From: Galaxea fascicularis
Lineage: Eukaryota > Cnidaria > Anthozoa > Scleractinia > Euphylliidae
Direction: 5' to 3'
Assembly (NCBI GenBank): GCA_948470475.1
Contig: OX419338.1
Coordinates: forward strand, 1,597,159 to 1,661,158
Length of the DNA: 64,000 nt
The position numbers and the translations under genes are program-made. Each line of letters begins with the position of its first letter. Position 1 is the first letter of the stretch. Under the pieces are notes generated by a model that saw only the letters and a list, made by a program, of their open reading frames with translations, ran no database searches and was not told where the DNA came from. This document shows positions 31,945 to 44,422 of this stretch, piece by piece.

Positions 31945-32546
31945 GGAGACTGGAAAGGGTTTTAGCTGCACGCGCGCGCGCAATCTGCACACGCCATAAC
32001 TAAGATGCATGCGTCAACCGAATGAATCAAAATCAAGTACACCGGAAGTTGAATATTGCGTAAAATCGCGCGAACCGGAAATAAAATCTGCCGAAAATAC
32101 TTTAGCTTGTTTTTAGCTCGAAATTTGGCTCGGTGACCTATCTTGATTTTTTGCATGCACACACTATTCACGAAAAGTTCCGGGGAAAATTATCTAGTAG
32201 AATTTTCTATAAGCCATAAAACACGTTTTTTAAATTCTACTAGATAAATTTTTATCATACCGCCGGAAAGTTAAAGAGTTTAGGGAGCTTCCAAACAAAG
32301 AAATTAAAACGGTAGGTCACCGAATTAGATTCAGATAATTTTCAAAAACTGGCATTTATAGGACCTTTTGGTGGACCTGACACGTTGCCATGGTAACTGA
32401 TATGACGTCATAAGTACTCTTAAAATATAGCCCAACAATAGAGTTCCAAGGGGACATATAGTTTGCCTACACCATTAAATATCCTTCTTTGTAATTTTTC
32501 ATCGTTTCGCAAACACCACATTCACGAAAAACCCTTTCGTGCCTCC
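31945..32546. mobile_element. TTAA-flanked non-autonomous DNA transposon, element 2
   Basis: Imperfect termini GGAGACTGGAAAGGGTTTT and AAAACCCTTTCGTGCCTCC are flanked by TTAA (31941-31944, shared with element 1, and 32547-32550). An internal palindrome TATCTAGTAGAATTT...AAATTCTACTAGATA lies at about 32190-32250. It sits in the 3' flank of gene C, 75 bases past the stop codon. Confidence 0.8.
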
Positions 32547-32624
32547 TTAAGCCGTAACCGCGTAAACATTTTAAATCCCAGTGGAGATCGGTGAATCAAC
32601 TCTATGGAGGTACTGTCAGTATTC

Positions 32625-32668
32625 TTATGGCTGTATAGAAGGTTCCACACCACTTCCGGCAGGAGATT
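32625..32668 (-). CDS. Gene C acidic/Pro-rich terminal exon, shortened
   Basis: After CACCTCTCTTGTCAG it reads ESPAGSGVEPSIQP and stops at TAA. Gene D reads three more residues (DEY) at this point. Confidence 0.75.
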
Positions 32669-35600
32669 CTGACAAGAGAGGTGAATGTAAATGTTACTGT
32701 ATTGCATGACATTCCCGAACATAACTTAGTAATGGAACTTTGTTCCTCTAATCAATTAAAGACGTTTTGTTTTCGTAAGCACGCAATCCATACTATCGCA
32801 ACGCCTTATCGCAAGTTCAGTTAGTTGCTTGAAAGTTGACGTAGAGTGCAGATCACCTTGTTTGGATTAGTTGTCTTTATACGAATATCGTGGTTCTTGG
32901 ACAAGCTACGGCAGAGCAGGACTGTTATGTAAGTATTTGCTTCCTTCCTTTTCTTAAAAATTAGCCAGTTTGCTGTTTCACCGATTGATTTATAGAAGTT
33001 TGTACAACGTATCTTAAGCTTGGGTGCCTCGTGGCATAGATCATGTTTGTTGTTAACTTAAGACATAGTGATTTTTCCATGCCGATTTCTCTATATTCTT
33101 TAGTACTATTTGAGCTCGATCTGTTATAATACATCTGTGCCTAGTCATGCTTTGAATTTTTGTAGTAACTTTATTGTACATCTTATAGTGTTGGAAACAC
33201 GCGATTTGTGAAGGAATGATCGGAATGCCGCGTTTCTTAGATGTTGTGTTTTCTAGCTTTTCCTTGTATTATTAATTTCAGTTTACGATATGATCTTGAA
33301 ATAAAACCTCGCAAGTTATTATCCGTAAAGTATATCTTGGCGCTTGTTGGTGCGTCGATACCAGACAAGTAGTTGTATCGTGAGGGTCCAAAATAGGGTT
33401 TTGCAATCCCGCATCCCGCCACCCTTTTCGGCCTTATCCCGCCATCCCGCCATATCGACAGCCTCCATCCCGATCCCGCCATAAAACTCCGTAAGTATTC
33501 ATCGTTATAGTAAATTAGAAAGTCAATTTTATACCCATTTTAACTAACTGTGACTGATAAGCTCAATGGCAATTCAGATAATACGTATTCAGAGAATTAC
33601 TTACGTGAGCTTCGGTTCATCTAGGGCCACTTAAGGTATACAGAAATTAAAAGACAAATAGACTGTTAAACCGTACTGGACGACCAAATCGGCTAGAAAG
33701 TCGACATCTCGAGTAACTTGCTGGTTTCCCAAACCACTTTCCTCTCCTACAAAACCTTCGCATCACTTTCTTCCTTTTCTGCCTCCGATAAGCCCGAGGC
33801 TACTGGCGGTGTCGCCGTCATGCCCAGAAACGACCTCGACCCGACCTCTATAATCTATAAAGTAAACTAGTCAAACCGTGGAGATAATTTTAGATGAAAT
33901 ATATATTGATGAAATAGCGTGCTCTTTGTCCTATCTCCTATCTGTTGTTTTATCGTGACATGCGTTTCATATTGCCGATCTTTGAGCGATGGTCTAACAA
34001 GCAGATAGTCATTATTTGGTCTATTTGATGCATGCTGTCTTGTTTTCACCAAGACAAACCAACAAGATTCTGTTCACGCAGTACAACAAATACCCTACTT
34101 TCAACTTCAAACAACTGAAAGATTTTAAGAGTTAAAGTGACCTTTAAAAGTCAAAAAATGCAAGCTGTTTTAAGAGTCTACAAACTCATTTCACATTGTA
34201 AAACAAGGTATCAGTCAGATCAGTATCTGCGCGCCTTGGACGAATGGACGAACACGAACACCGATGTACACGCAAATTGATCCAAATTGGGGTCAAATTG
34301 GGTCCCAGCACCAACCAATCACACTCCGCGTAATGACAGATGCATCATAAAGTATTTATTTTAGTGTAAACAGATCGCCACTGAGCACCGTGTACCAAAA
34401 TAAAACTTCCTTTATCGACGAGCGAGATCTTGAAAGAGGTTTTATGGCCGTTTTTGAAGGTCTTTTTTCACGTGTTCCATCCCGCATCCCGCCATTAATT
34501 TTTTAAACATCCCACATCCCGCCTGCGAAAATACAAGCATCCCGGTCTCGCCAGGGAAGTTTCATCCCGTATCCCGCCCCTAAAATTTTTCGTATCCCGC
34601 ATCCCGCCTTGATTTTAAGCCTCATCCCGCATCCCGCCAAACCTATTTTGGACCCTCTATCGTTGGTTCTGGTGTTTCGACCGCCGTTACAGTAAAATTA
34701 TATCATTTCAATAATATTCTGATAATGATAATTATTATATCATATTAGTTTCATGTACGGTCAAAGAGGAGAACTCTGCCACTGAACAGCTTACTCCCTG
34801 CTTTTGATTGATTTATGTGATGCATAAAAAGGATCATGCTGTTTTGTTGACCTACCTGAGACGATCTCATAAACATAATTTTCAGACTCAGTCCCAGCAC
34901 ACGTCTCGTCCCTTGCTTGGTCATCACAAGGCTTAAACGCGGTGTTGACGCAATTATAGCTAGGACCGTACTTATGAAAACGGTCTCCTGCGTCTGCGCT
35001 ACTCCAGCATTCACCGTAATACTGAATCCCAAAGAAGACATAGCTTTTGCTACTAGCTGCTCTCGCACAACGACAAACCAGGCTAAAGGGGAAGTAACCA
35101 CATATGTTACTGAAAGCGTTCAATAATGATGATGATGATGATGATTAATATCTCTATTGCGCAAATTTTCTACCCTGGGTGCCAAAAGTTTTTTTTTTTT
35201 CGTTTGGTTGAGGGAAATTACGCAGCGAAGCCTCGGTCACGAGGCGCTAAGCGCTGCGAGGAAAAAAATAACCTCTGGTCGCACGAATAATGAATCTCAT
35301 TTCCGTGTTGTGTTGTCGCCTGGGAAACCAGGCTTTTCCTAAGCCAATCGTAGTTCTTGTTTCATGTCGGCTGGGAAACCACGCTTTTCGTAAGGCAATC
35401 ACAATTGCTGTTTCCTTTGAATAACCAATCAATAAAGTAGTTCAAATTCTGAACTAATTTGTCACATGGAAATGAGGTTGATTCCACGTGTGACCAGAGG
35501 TCCGTCATAGGAGCCTTTTCAAACCATTTTATTTTATCCTAGGTATTTTGAGAACGGACCTCTGGAGCCAGGGTATCATCACTGCAAAAAATAAACCCGG

Positions 35601-38600
35601 ATTGTTTCAGTCATTGTTACAAAAATCCTTTAGTAATTCTCAAAATATTCAAAATAACAACTGCCACGGTTCACTTACTCTGGGAGGTGAGTAACCCAGT
35701 TGTCCCAGTCTATCTTGCCACGATCTTGCAACAGAAGCTCGCTCATGGTCTTTGACGCCGGCATGTCTTTAAAACAGCCACGCTTGATGTATTTCAGTGA
35801 ACAATTGCAAGACGCATCTGTGGATGAGAAAATGTCAAATCAAACGCGTCATAATATATATGTAAAGTTAGAATAAAAGCGAGGATGGCCAAATTCTGAC
35901 GTTAAAAAAGAGATAAAAAATATCATAAAACGTTTCGGTCAAAGTCACTACAACTTTGAATAAAAACGAACCTTATACAAGATAAAAGTGCTAATGATTA
36001 CGTAATTACAAGTGATAACTACCGAATCAGGTACAGGATTATAAAAGAGAACAACAAATGGTGCTAATTAATAGTCGACAAAAAAGCAAAAACCGAATAA
36101 ACGCCACTATGGGAAACAATTAACAAAGGATGAGAGATAAAAACTAATAAATAAAAATATAAACTGGCTAAAAAGAATACGATATCTGAAGAAGCAATGC
36201 GGCAAGTATTAAAAGCAAATGTCTGAAGAAAGGCGACCTGTAAAGATAAAGCGTAGGAAAATCTCAAAACGAAGCCTTTTTGGAGCCCAAAAGGACCGAT
36301 AAGCAACAAAATCCCTGGAGGGCCCTTAAACAATGTAAATCGTAATAAGTTCCCCAGGCAGGGCCTTTGAGTCCAGTCAACACTTAAAAGGCTGGCAAAA
36401 TCCAAGAAACGGGCCTTTGAACGGTTAATCATGCAGAGACGTAAACTATGGGAGAAGAAATTAATGGCAAATTCTGTGTTTTGAGTGAAATTCCTTCCTT
36501 TTATTTATGCCGTGGGGTGCCAAAGAGAACAGCTGAGCACTCCAATAAGCCTCTTTTGTGATAAAAAGCCTATCGACCTCTTTAAAATTGTTAGGGGCCT
36601 GCAGATGATCGATGCACTGAAATGAAAAAATCACCTAGAGTGTGTGGGATTTTGTTGAAATGCACTGCTACTTCACAAGCAGTTTTGTTTGTGAGCATAG
36701 CAGACTTATGATTGCGAAACCTAAAACGATTTACCCATGAGTGGAACTTGCCCGATTGACAAATTTGTCTGGCCATACGCATGCGACACAAATTCCTTTG
36801 CCCCGAAAAGTAACGGGAGTAGCTATAGCCCATTGTCCATGTAAGTGCACCGGAAAAAAATCCTACCAAAAGTGGTCGCCTTTAATATATCATTTACCAA
36901 TCCTTGCAAGTGATTTTTGGTTAAATACAAGTTAAATTTGTGTGCTTATACCGGGCCTTTGCGAGCCCCTTTCTTCACAAACTTTCTAGATCTGTCGTTT
37001 ACCTGCCCGTGTAAGGCGTCACGAAAAGAACGCAATATTTACTGATCACCGATTGGGCACAAAAATCATAACCCCTCAAAACTTGTGCCCAATCAAAACA
37101 AAATGGATATTACTTAGTTCTGGAACTCGTCCGCTGAATAATTGTGCCCAGGGCCGGCTCTCCCACCTGTCTTTTGCAAGTCCCGATCTTCTTCCCATGC
37201 CGACCGCTGACAAACCCAAACAACAAAGCCCCTAAATGCGTCATACTATAGGATGTGTCTTGATAGCACACCGAAGACCAGAGGTTGGTTTCCTTATGAT
37301 CACACGATCGGAATTAAGCGCACAAAACAAAACAATTTTCTGTGTGTGTGCCATTAATTTTTACATTACCTTCACACTGGCCATGGTCCCCTGTAGCTAC
37401 ATAACCCTCACGACACACACATCTGTAGCCCTTGTTGGTAAACCCAACTTGACAAACGGGAACGTTCACTGGACAAGTGACACCATGGCACCAATTCTAA
37501 AATATTAAAAAAAAATGACGCAACATGTTCACCAAAAACTGAGCATGGGCAAACTCGTCAATTCTGCAATACTCATCAATTCAGCAACCAAGAATACCTC
37601 GAAAGTTCTTTTTAGTCTTTGTTTTGGACAAGATTATAAATATTGGAAAAATCACTAAGACTAGGATTTTGGAACGTTTACCCCGGAAATTGTATAGGTG
37701 TATACCCGCAGTCATACAAACGTCTGTAAATTTTTCATTTTTCAACTAACATTTTCTCAGCTGTTATCATACCTGATATGCTGAATATAAAGTAAAGGTG
37801 TTCTTCCTATTTCTGGTATCAGTTTTTCCTTCAGTTCAATTTTAACTCTTTCAAACTATTACCGCCATTTTGGTGAAGGGTCTATTAATGAAACGAAAAG
37901 CGACTTCTAAGCAAAGGTTTTCGTAATACATGAACAATAAAAAAACAACGATCAAAACGATTAAACGACGATTCGAAGTCGCCATGACACAAGTTTTCAA
38001 GATCAAAATAATATGAAATTGATCTGTCAGAAATAGTTCGCTGAAGATTAACATAAATAATTATGCGATGTCACACAAATATATTTATGGCCTTGAACCT
38101 GCACAAAAACACACTCTTTTCGGAGGATAACCAATCAAAATGTTCGACTGATTTATTGGGAAGTAACTTGCGAACCAAAAACAAAAGATTGTCCAGGGTC
38201 ACGGTCGATTCAACATCTTATTGCGACTGCACTGTTCTTGCTTTTGGAATTTCCAGGGTCTCATAACCAGTCCATGGATAAACTATGTTTCACTCCCATG
38301 AAAAGATAGAATTTTAAATTACCTCAGTGAGAGATTACACTCAAAATCGCAATTTATTTGCTCACCTTTTCGGTAAATATAGCTTTTTCGTAGTTGTCTT
38401 TAGTTTATCTGTTTGTAAGTTTAACACCCCCTCCCCCCCAGGATAGGGGAGGGGGGGTCTCAACAGATGCTCCGATAGAAAGGTGCGGCCCGGGGGCTCA
38501 AACCTTGACCCTGCTGTTTAAGACTCTGATTTCCCTGTCCTGTTTAAGACATAATTTTTTAGATCCTATCTAAGAACGTTTTGCATTTACCGCTTATCTT

Positions 38601-41600
38601 TCTAGTAATGTAATAAGCTGTAATTATCAAAGTCAAGGGAAGCCCACCAATAACTGGCGGCTTCTGGTCAGGCTTCTAACATCTAAGCTTAACCTTTTTT
38701 TAATCCATTAGGTCATGTAGTGATAACCTGTTTAAGACAGAAAGCTAAGTGATGAAATCGATACCCCGTTCAAGACAAAACACCCTGAAAACCACACCCT
38801 ATCGGGCCGCACGTCCCCGTTAAGGCCACAAAAGAGAGTACCCCCCTCCCCCTGTCCGCGGGAGTTGAACATTATGGTGAGATTATTGATCTCATGTTTT
38901 TATAGTGTTAATTTGTAAAGGTCCACATCGGCCTTACGCTAGATTCAACGCATTTTACTGACCATTTTCAAATAGAAGATAACGGTGCTTTCTGTCGTTG
39001 GCTTCACCACTAGGCAAACTGTTAGGTTCAACTTTGTAACTTACCAACAACGATCGGTGGACGGAACCGTACTTCGTTACTAGATCGTCACTGGAGACTT
39101 GTTCTTGGCTGCGATTGTTCAAGTCACATGACTGCTCTGCTTGGTCATAGTTGTATGACACACAGTTGGGTTCTTGGTAGCAATTTATTTCGCACACATC
39201 TTCTCTTGGAACTTGCACAGTTCTAATCACGTAGCTTTTTAAGGCCTTGTCTCTGATATGGGGCAGGAGTTCAATGGTTCTGCAATTGTCGCGAGGTGCT
39301 ATGGAACATAGTAAAAATAGCACGACCAAGTATTGATTTTAGGGAAGAAACTATTCCTTTTTAAGGTAAAAAGTTTACAAAAATCAAAGCAGTTGGTCAT
39401 GAGACTACGTCTAACCGGCTGCAGCTTATGCTTGGACTGTCAGTGGAGAGCCCACTTTATCAGTGAAGCCTCTAACCACTCAAAAGTACGTGCGAAACAG
39501 ACAAGCCTGTGCGGCATTTATCGCTGCGGCTCTGTGATCGTCGGCCCGCTAACTGAATTTACTCAGAGAATGTGCTGCTAAGAATTCGCAAGAATAGTAT
39601 GTCGTGCGACTCGAAGAGGAGATGTCGGCAAAGATATTGGAAGCAATAGTGAAAATGTGGCAATAAATGCTGTCTTGGAATGCCTTTTTGTATAAATTTT
39701 GCGTATTTCAGTATGGCCACTTGGCAAAAACTCACGTCGCCGATTAGCCAGCCCCAGTTTCTCTCGGCCCACCTTACTTTGTTTTGGTTCGTTCTCGTCC
39801 AAATGCACCTCAGGGAAATGATATCCAGAAATGGATATGTGCCGGACTGTTAAGGATTAAGAGCAACTTTTTTATCAACCAAGCATAGCGACCCTTGGGC
39901 TTTCTTGGACCAAAATATAGAGATTTTACAAGGTTTTGAACATTTCTTCATTACTAATACGGTAGAAACGAATTCTATGAAGCGTTCTTGTAAAGTTTGA
40001 AAGCGTTTTAAGCGGATTTGGCTAATGATTTGGAGTGGATGACTGTATTTTTTTTTTTTTCACAACGTGCGCGATAATTAAAGTTTGAAAAAAATAAGAT
40101 ATAATAAAGATGTGAATTTCGGATTGATGTAAAGCAAAAAACCAGTCAATAACTGTACTTCAAAAACTTAGGTTGTGCAGCAAGGCGTTCTTTGAAAGTT
40201 TTATTTTTTAGACAACTTTCTAAAATAGCTATATTCCAAGGTTGCCTTTCCGCTGACACAGCTTTCCTGTTTATTGTGCATGTCCAACGAAATAACGACC
40301 AACTTTTGAAGTCGAAAAGAAACTCATGTTATCTTCTCTTCATGTATAATTAAACCGAATTTACAAAACTGAACACTAAAGCTTAATTTGTCATTGGGAT
40401 CAGGTTTCTAATTGCAATTCCTTTAATTTCAGTAGTTGCTGTCGGTCTTTGAAATAGCTTAGAGCGGACAATTAGGAAGCATAGAATTTTAAGCCAAAGA
40501 ATTTTAATGTGAAAATCTGAGGTTCCTAACTGCTCTAAAATTCGTCCGGTGGGATTTTTAATTTCTCATACATTTGTCTGTAACTTTTCCCGCGCGTCTC
40601 AGTTTGCCTAGTAATTTCAGTTTCCAATTGATAATTTTTTCTAAATTCAAGGCGTTTACAAGTTAGTAGACATCGGAGTTCCCATCTAAACACCGTTATT
40701 TCAAAGCGTTTGCCTAACTGTCAAGATGGCGTCGGAAACCGTGACAAGTGTCGGGTGAAAACTCTGTTTTGCTTCAATCTATGCTTTAAAATACCAATAC
40801 GACGATCTCTTACATGTACAAGGTTGCTTTTAGAGTAGTGTGCAGGAAGTTTGATGCTTTAGGAAGCGTAATAAAACTTTTATGGCGGGAACAAAACAGT
40901 TCTGTTGAACCTAACTTTTACAATTGTCGTCATTACCGGTAAGGGGATTTTCTTGAGTTCTGAAACATAAACACCGCGGGGTGAGTAAAACAGTCTGAAA
41001 TTGCCTTCCTCTCGGACGGGTTGCTCAGCGTCCAAAAGTCGTTTTCTAAAGTTTACATGTTAAGAGGTAAGAAGCCTTGCACGTTTCCCCTATACCCCAC
41101 CCGAAATAAACGACACTGCACCAATAAATGTACATGAAAACTAGGGAGCTGGCCGCTGCACCCGATTAGGATGGCCGCTGCACGTCAGACCCTCTTTATT
41201 GGAAAACGTAAATTACACACGAAAAACATACGAAAATGAGTCTGCCGCCCGCCAGGAAAAACCCCTGAGGGGAAACCTGGTCCCTCCCGAAAGCAGATCC
41301 AGACTCTATTACAATCTCGAGGGAGTAAGATTGCTAACTACTCGACAACACGAAAGCGTGAACAAATGACCAACGACAACGGAAGTAACGAAAACCGCTA
41401 GATAACGTACGTAATAAAACTGAAAATATAAAAATTTGACTGTGCGGGAGCAGCGCCAGACTAGAATGGAAACTGTCAAAACCATGTGCCCCTAACTGTC
41501 GACGAACTAGCCTCGTTACCATGGTAACTGTCACTTGGTTATTGAACCGTGAAAACAGTAATTTTCTGCTAATCTCCGAACCGCAGAAAATAGCAAGTTG

Positions 41601-43103
41601 TTTTCGTACTTCCCAAGACGGTTAAAGATTGGTTAAAATGTGTCTTTTATCCAGAACCCGTGACATCTTAAAATACCGGCGAACTGAAGGGTTTACAATG
41701 CTTTCCACGGTTCTAAACATCTGTAAACATCGGTTGCCATTTTCAAAGCCTTCGGTTTTGTGTTCAGCTTACTTTTCAGGATTCTCTTCCAAACCCCGCA
41801 CCTGGCAAGGGAAATTCCAAGCATTTATTCTCGTTCCATTCGAATGGAAAGTCGTCACCAAACCATGTCCAAAATTCTAAAAAAATAAATCAAAAACATT
41901 GGTATCCGAGGCTGGAGCTTCGCGTGCCGGCCTGTAAAGTTCACGTCGTTCGCACTTTCAAATTGCATGCTGTAATGATCAGCGGTAGTCTTAGGACATG
42001 CGCACTGTGTAGACGTGGGAGCCATGATGGATTAAACTTTTAGTACTCATTTCATATCTGTGTTTATCTGTTTCCATCGGCCCTAAAGAACAAGATGCCA
42101 CACGCCGCCTACCAATAGCCTTTGATAAATTCATCCCGCGGGAAGGGTGGCTGGGACTCATTGTCGGCGGCATCCAAATGTGAACCTGACAGGCGGGCAC
42201 ACGAAGGTCAAAACGCGATATCAGTGTTTTTTTTTGTTTTTTTTTTTTTGTGTTTTTTTTTTTTTTTTTGGCCAGAATTATAGACACGGATTCGATTTTT
42301 GGGGGATTTCCATTCCAATGCCAGGAATTCACGTTACCTGGTTCGGAGATTGGAAGAGGTGTGAACTGAATTTCTGAAAACCGCCTCGGCGCTGGACGGG
42401 TCCGAATTGCAGCTTTCCTCACTTGTCTCTACACATATTCACAGAGAATCGTTGAACGGAAAGGCATTCAAAACGCTAAAATTCGCCTTTTACACTCAAA
42501 AGAACGGTAACACGCAACTTTTAAGCAATATCGCATTTATTTTGACTATATATATTAGTGAAAAATAATTGCAGTGTTTGACGATATCGCCAACCTATCG
42601 ATAATTCCATACATTTCTGACAAGTTAACTCGAGCGGACGGTCGTGTAGTTTATATAAGCCTACTGTTGTTATTTGCTGTTTGTGGCAGTCAAAAACGTC
42701 AGCTAGCATTTTCGGAAAGCAAATAGTTCCCTAGGGAAGAAATTTCTCAAGAGAACATTTGTTCCTAAAATTGGTTTCAGGCAATTAAAAGGAATCCAAA
42801 CAGATGAAACTCGTCTAGCTAATAAGAACATCACTTTAAACAGACTCCAAACAGTATGAGGTACTTAAAAATGCCTTTTTACAGCTTTTTGTTGATTTGG
42901 CTCGTTGTGTGCCTCTGCTTTGTCACTTGCAAGGTGTTGTTTTCAATGCATTTTGCCCGAAAATTAATTCGTATTGTACTTTAACTGGGTAAATCTGTAA
43001 GAGCAACGTGTAATGTTCATGAAAACTCACCAACATACAGTACTAAGCCAAGTCCAATTGAAATCCACGCAAGTAAAACGAAGCAGCCCTTCAGAGAAAT
43101 CAT
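32625..43103 (-). CDS. Secreted PAN-EGF-WSC-like gene C (6 exons, complete)
   Basis: Exons 43103-43031 (signal, MISLKGCFVLLAWISIGLGL...), 39298-39045 (PAN/apple), 37496-37370 (EGF-like), 35817-35679 and 35082-34856 (WSC-like), 32668-32625 (ESPAGSGVEPSIQP, stop). Intron phases 1, 0, 1, 2, 1 all agree, giving 287 residues. No membrane anchor follows the signal peptide, so a secreted product is expected. PAN, EGF and WSC-like modules are protein- or glycan-binding folds, suggesting a lectin-like or matrix role. Compared with gene D, the last exon has TAA in place of the GAT codon, removing the final three residues. The first intron is 3.7 kb and transposon-rich. Confidence 0.82.
33382..34657. 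mobile_element. TIR element with ATCCCGC-rich ends, 6-bp TSD
   Basis: The left terminus GAGGGTCCAAAATAGG and right terminus CCTATTTTGGACCCTC are exact inverted repeats flanked by TATCGT on both sides (33376-33381, 34658-34663). Both subterminal regions are packed with CATCCCGC words. No long coding frame inside. It lies in the last intron of gene C. A 214-bp relative sits at 46350. Confidence 0.88.
34856..35082 (-). CDS. WSC-like gene C, second domain-half exon
   Basis: This 227-base exon lies between acceptor CCCCTTTAG and donor GTAGGT. Landmarks: LVCRCARAASSKSY, FFGIQYYGECWSS, VYEIVS. It is about 90 percent similar by eye to the gene D exon at 47589-47363. Confidence 0.9.
35172..35578. mobile_element. 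Possible MITE with imperfect TACCCTGG termini
   Basis: TACCCTGGGTGCC at the left and GGAGCCAGGGTA at the right form an imperfect terminal inverted repeat. ACCAGAGGTCCGT and ACGGACCTCTGG occur inside in inverted orientation. It is absent from the paralogous intron of gene D. No target duplication was recognised. Confidence 0.45.
35679..35817 (-). CDS. WSC-like gene C, first domain-half exon
   Basis: This 139-base exon lies between acceptor TCTCATCCACAG and donor GTAAGT. It reads ASCNCSLKYIKRGCFKD, LLLQDRGKIDWDNW and ends in a split Asp codon. It is 24 bases shorter than the gene D exon, mostly in the loop before IDW. Confidence 0.85.
36591..36960 (-). pseudogene. Retroelement remnant, GIY-YIG-like region
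   Basis: A minus frame contains FRFRNHKSAMLTNKTACEV then AVHFNKIPHTLGDFFISV. This resembles the C-terminal part of the GIY-YIG nuclease domain of Penelope-like elements or related retroelements. It has no flanking exons, so it is treated as a fragment. It sits in the gene C intron between the EGF and WSC-like exons. Confidence 0.45.
37370..37496 (-). CDS. Gene C exon: EGF-like domain
   Basis: This 127-base exon (phase 0 in, 1 out) encodes a six-cysteine EGF module: WCHGVTC, PVC, YRCVC, GQC. The acceptor is AATATTTTAG and the donor GTAATG. Its phase 0 entry matches the phase 0 exit of the PAN exon, which ties the two together. Confidence 0.85.
39045..39298 (-). CDS. Gene C exon: PAN/apple domain
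   Basis: This 254-base exon follows TTTACTATGTTCCATAG and ends at GTAAGT. It encodes RDNCRTIELL, VPREDVCEINCYQEPNC, VSYNYDQAEQSCDLNN and HRSLL, with cysteines as in PAN/apple domains of anthozoan secreted proteins. The open frame upstream of the acceptor looks signal-like (VVLFLLCSIA), but the phase-1 splice to the signal exon at 43103 is preferred. Confidence 0.82.
43031..43103 (-). CDS. Gene C signal-peptide exon
   Basis: The ATG at 43103 opens 24 codons with a long hydrophobic core (CFVLLAWISIGLGLVLYV) and donor GTGAGT, phase 1. It is the only signal-type exon found upstream of the PAN exon in the right phase. Confidence 0.7.
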
Positions 43104-44336
43104 GCTCTCAGTTTCCAATTAGTTCCATATGTCTGACTGTCAATTGTGAACACACATATGAAATAACCTGGTGATCGTGATGTTAAATTATTGCATCAGT
43201 AATTATTCTAACTTCTTCGCAGGGTTGAATTATGAACAAAGTATTCATATCATGCTAGTTTAAAGAAAGCAACTTTTAATATTGAATACATCTATTTACT
43301 GTACCCCTCGGGCTTTTTTGAACAAACAATTCTTCATTGGTAATGGACTTTGTAAATGGCTTTTTTTTAAGTCTTTTGTCCCCCTTGAAAGCGGAGTCAG
43401 GCTGATGAGTCGATGAAGTTTTGGGTGACTGTTGAAATCATTATTATTTTCTTTTCACTCAGTAATTCTAAATACATAAATTATATATGCGCGAAAAAAA
43501 AAAATCAAATACAATAAAATCTTCAAACCGTCAATAACAGACCCACGAATGAGAAATATCCACATCGCCAAACTGGACAAAAGGGTGGTCGAGATTTGAC
43601 TGAGTTTGAAATATGTTTTCTAAGGTTGGGAGCTAACAAGGCATAAATTCTCTGGTAAAAACATCTTACTACAAATGAAAACGGTGAGGGCATTTATAAT
43701 TTATAACAAGAGTGACAGGAAACCCATTGAACCTGATCTGTCATTAAGACGTTTGGCAGTCTGCTGGGCTTTCTGGGTGGGAGGCAATCAAACAACGAAA
43801 AACAAATTTAGAAACACAAAGGTTAATTAAGCAGAGGAACTAGTTGATTATACTCTCAATTGACTCCTCTTCACTTACTGTCGAACACTCTTGGTTGGTC
43901 GGGGGGCGGATAGATTACAACTGTGAAGCTTAAAATTCTTAGACTTTTAACTGCTTAATTACTAAACTTTCATTTTCAAGAAAAGAAAAAGAAAAAAAGT
44001 GTACGTACACGATTGTTAACAGCTTTTTTTGCAAGTTTGCAACTTAAAAGTTGCAACGCAATTCCATCAGCTCCCTCCCAGGTTTTTACAAAAGTTGACA
44101 AAGTATTTTGACTGAACTCAAATCCGATCTGGTAAAACCTTCTGTAAAAGAATTCTTGAAATTTTTCAGCAAAACAAGTGAGTTTCTCGCGTGTGTAAAA
44201 CTATGCCCAAAATGAAAATGAGGACGTTACTTCTGCAACTGTAAAACCTATTGGCTTTTAGCCATGACGTTCCTTCTTCAAACTTTTGTCTGTTTGAGTG
44301 ATGTAACGAAAACAGCGCCAGCAGATTGCCAAAAGT

Positions 44337-44422
44337 ATTTTTTTTTTCAGGCTTCTTTACGCAATTGTAAAAATTGCGATCACAACTGCGACGATCCGTT
44401 CTTCATTTGATTTCATATCTGG
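44337..44422 (+). repeat. SINE body, copy 2 (truncated)
   Basis: Reverse complement of the body at 2744-2822, from CAGGCTTCTTTACGCAATT to TTGATTTCATATCTG, after a T-rich run. The tRNA-like head is missing. Confidence 0.75.
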
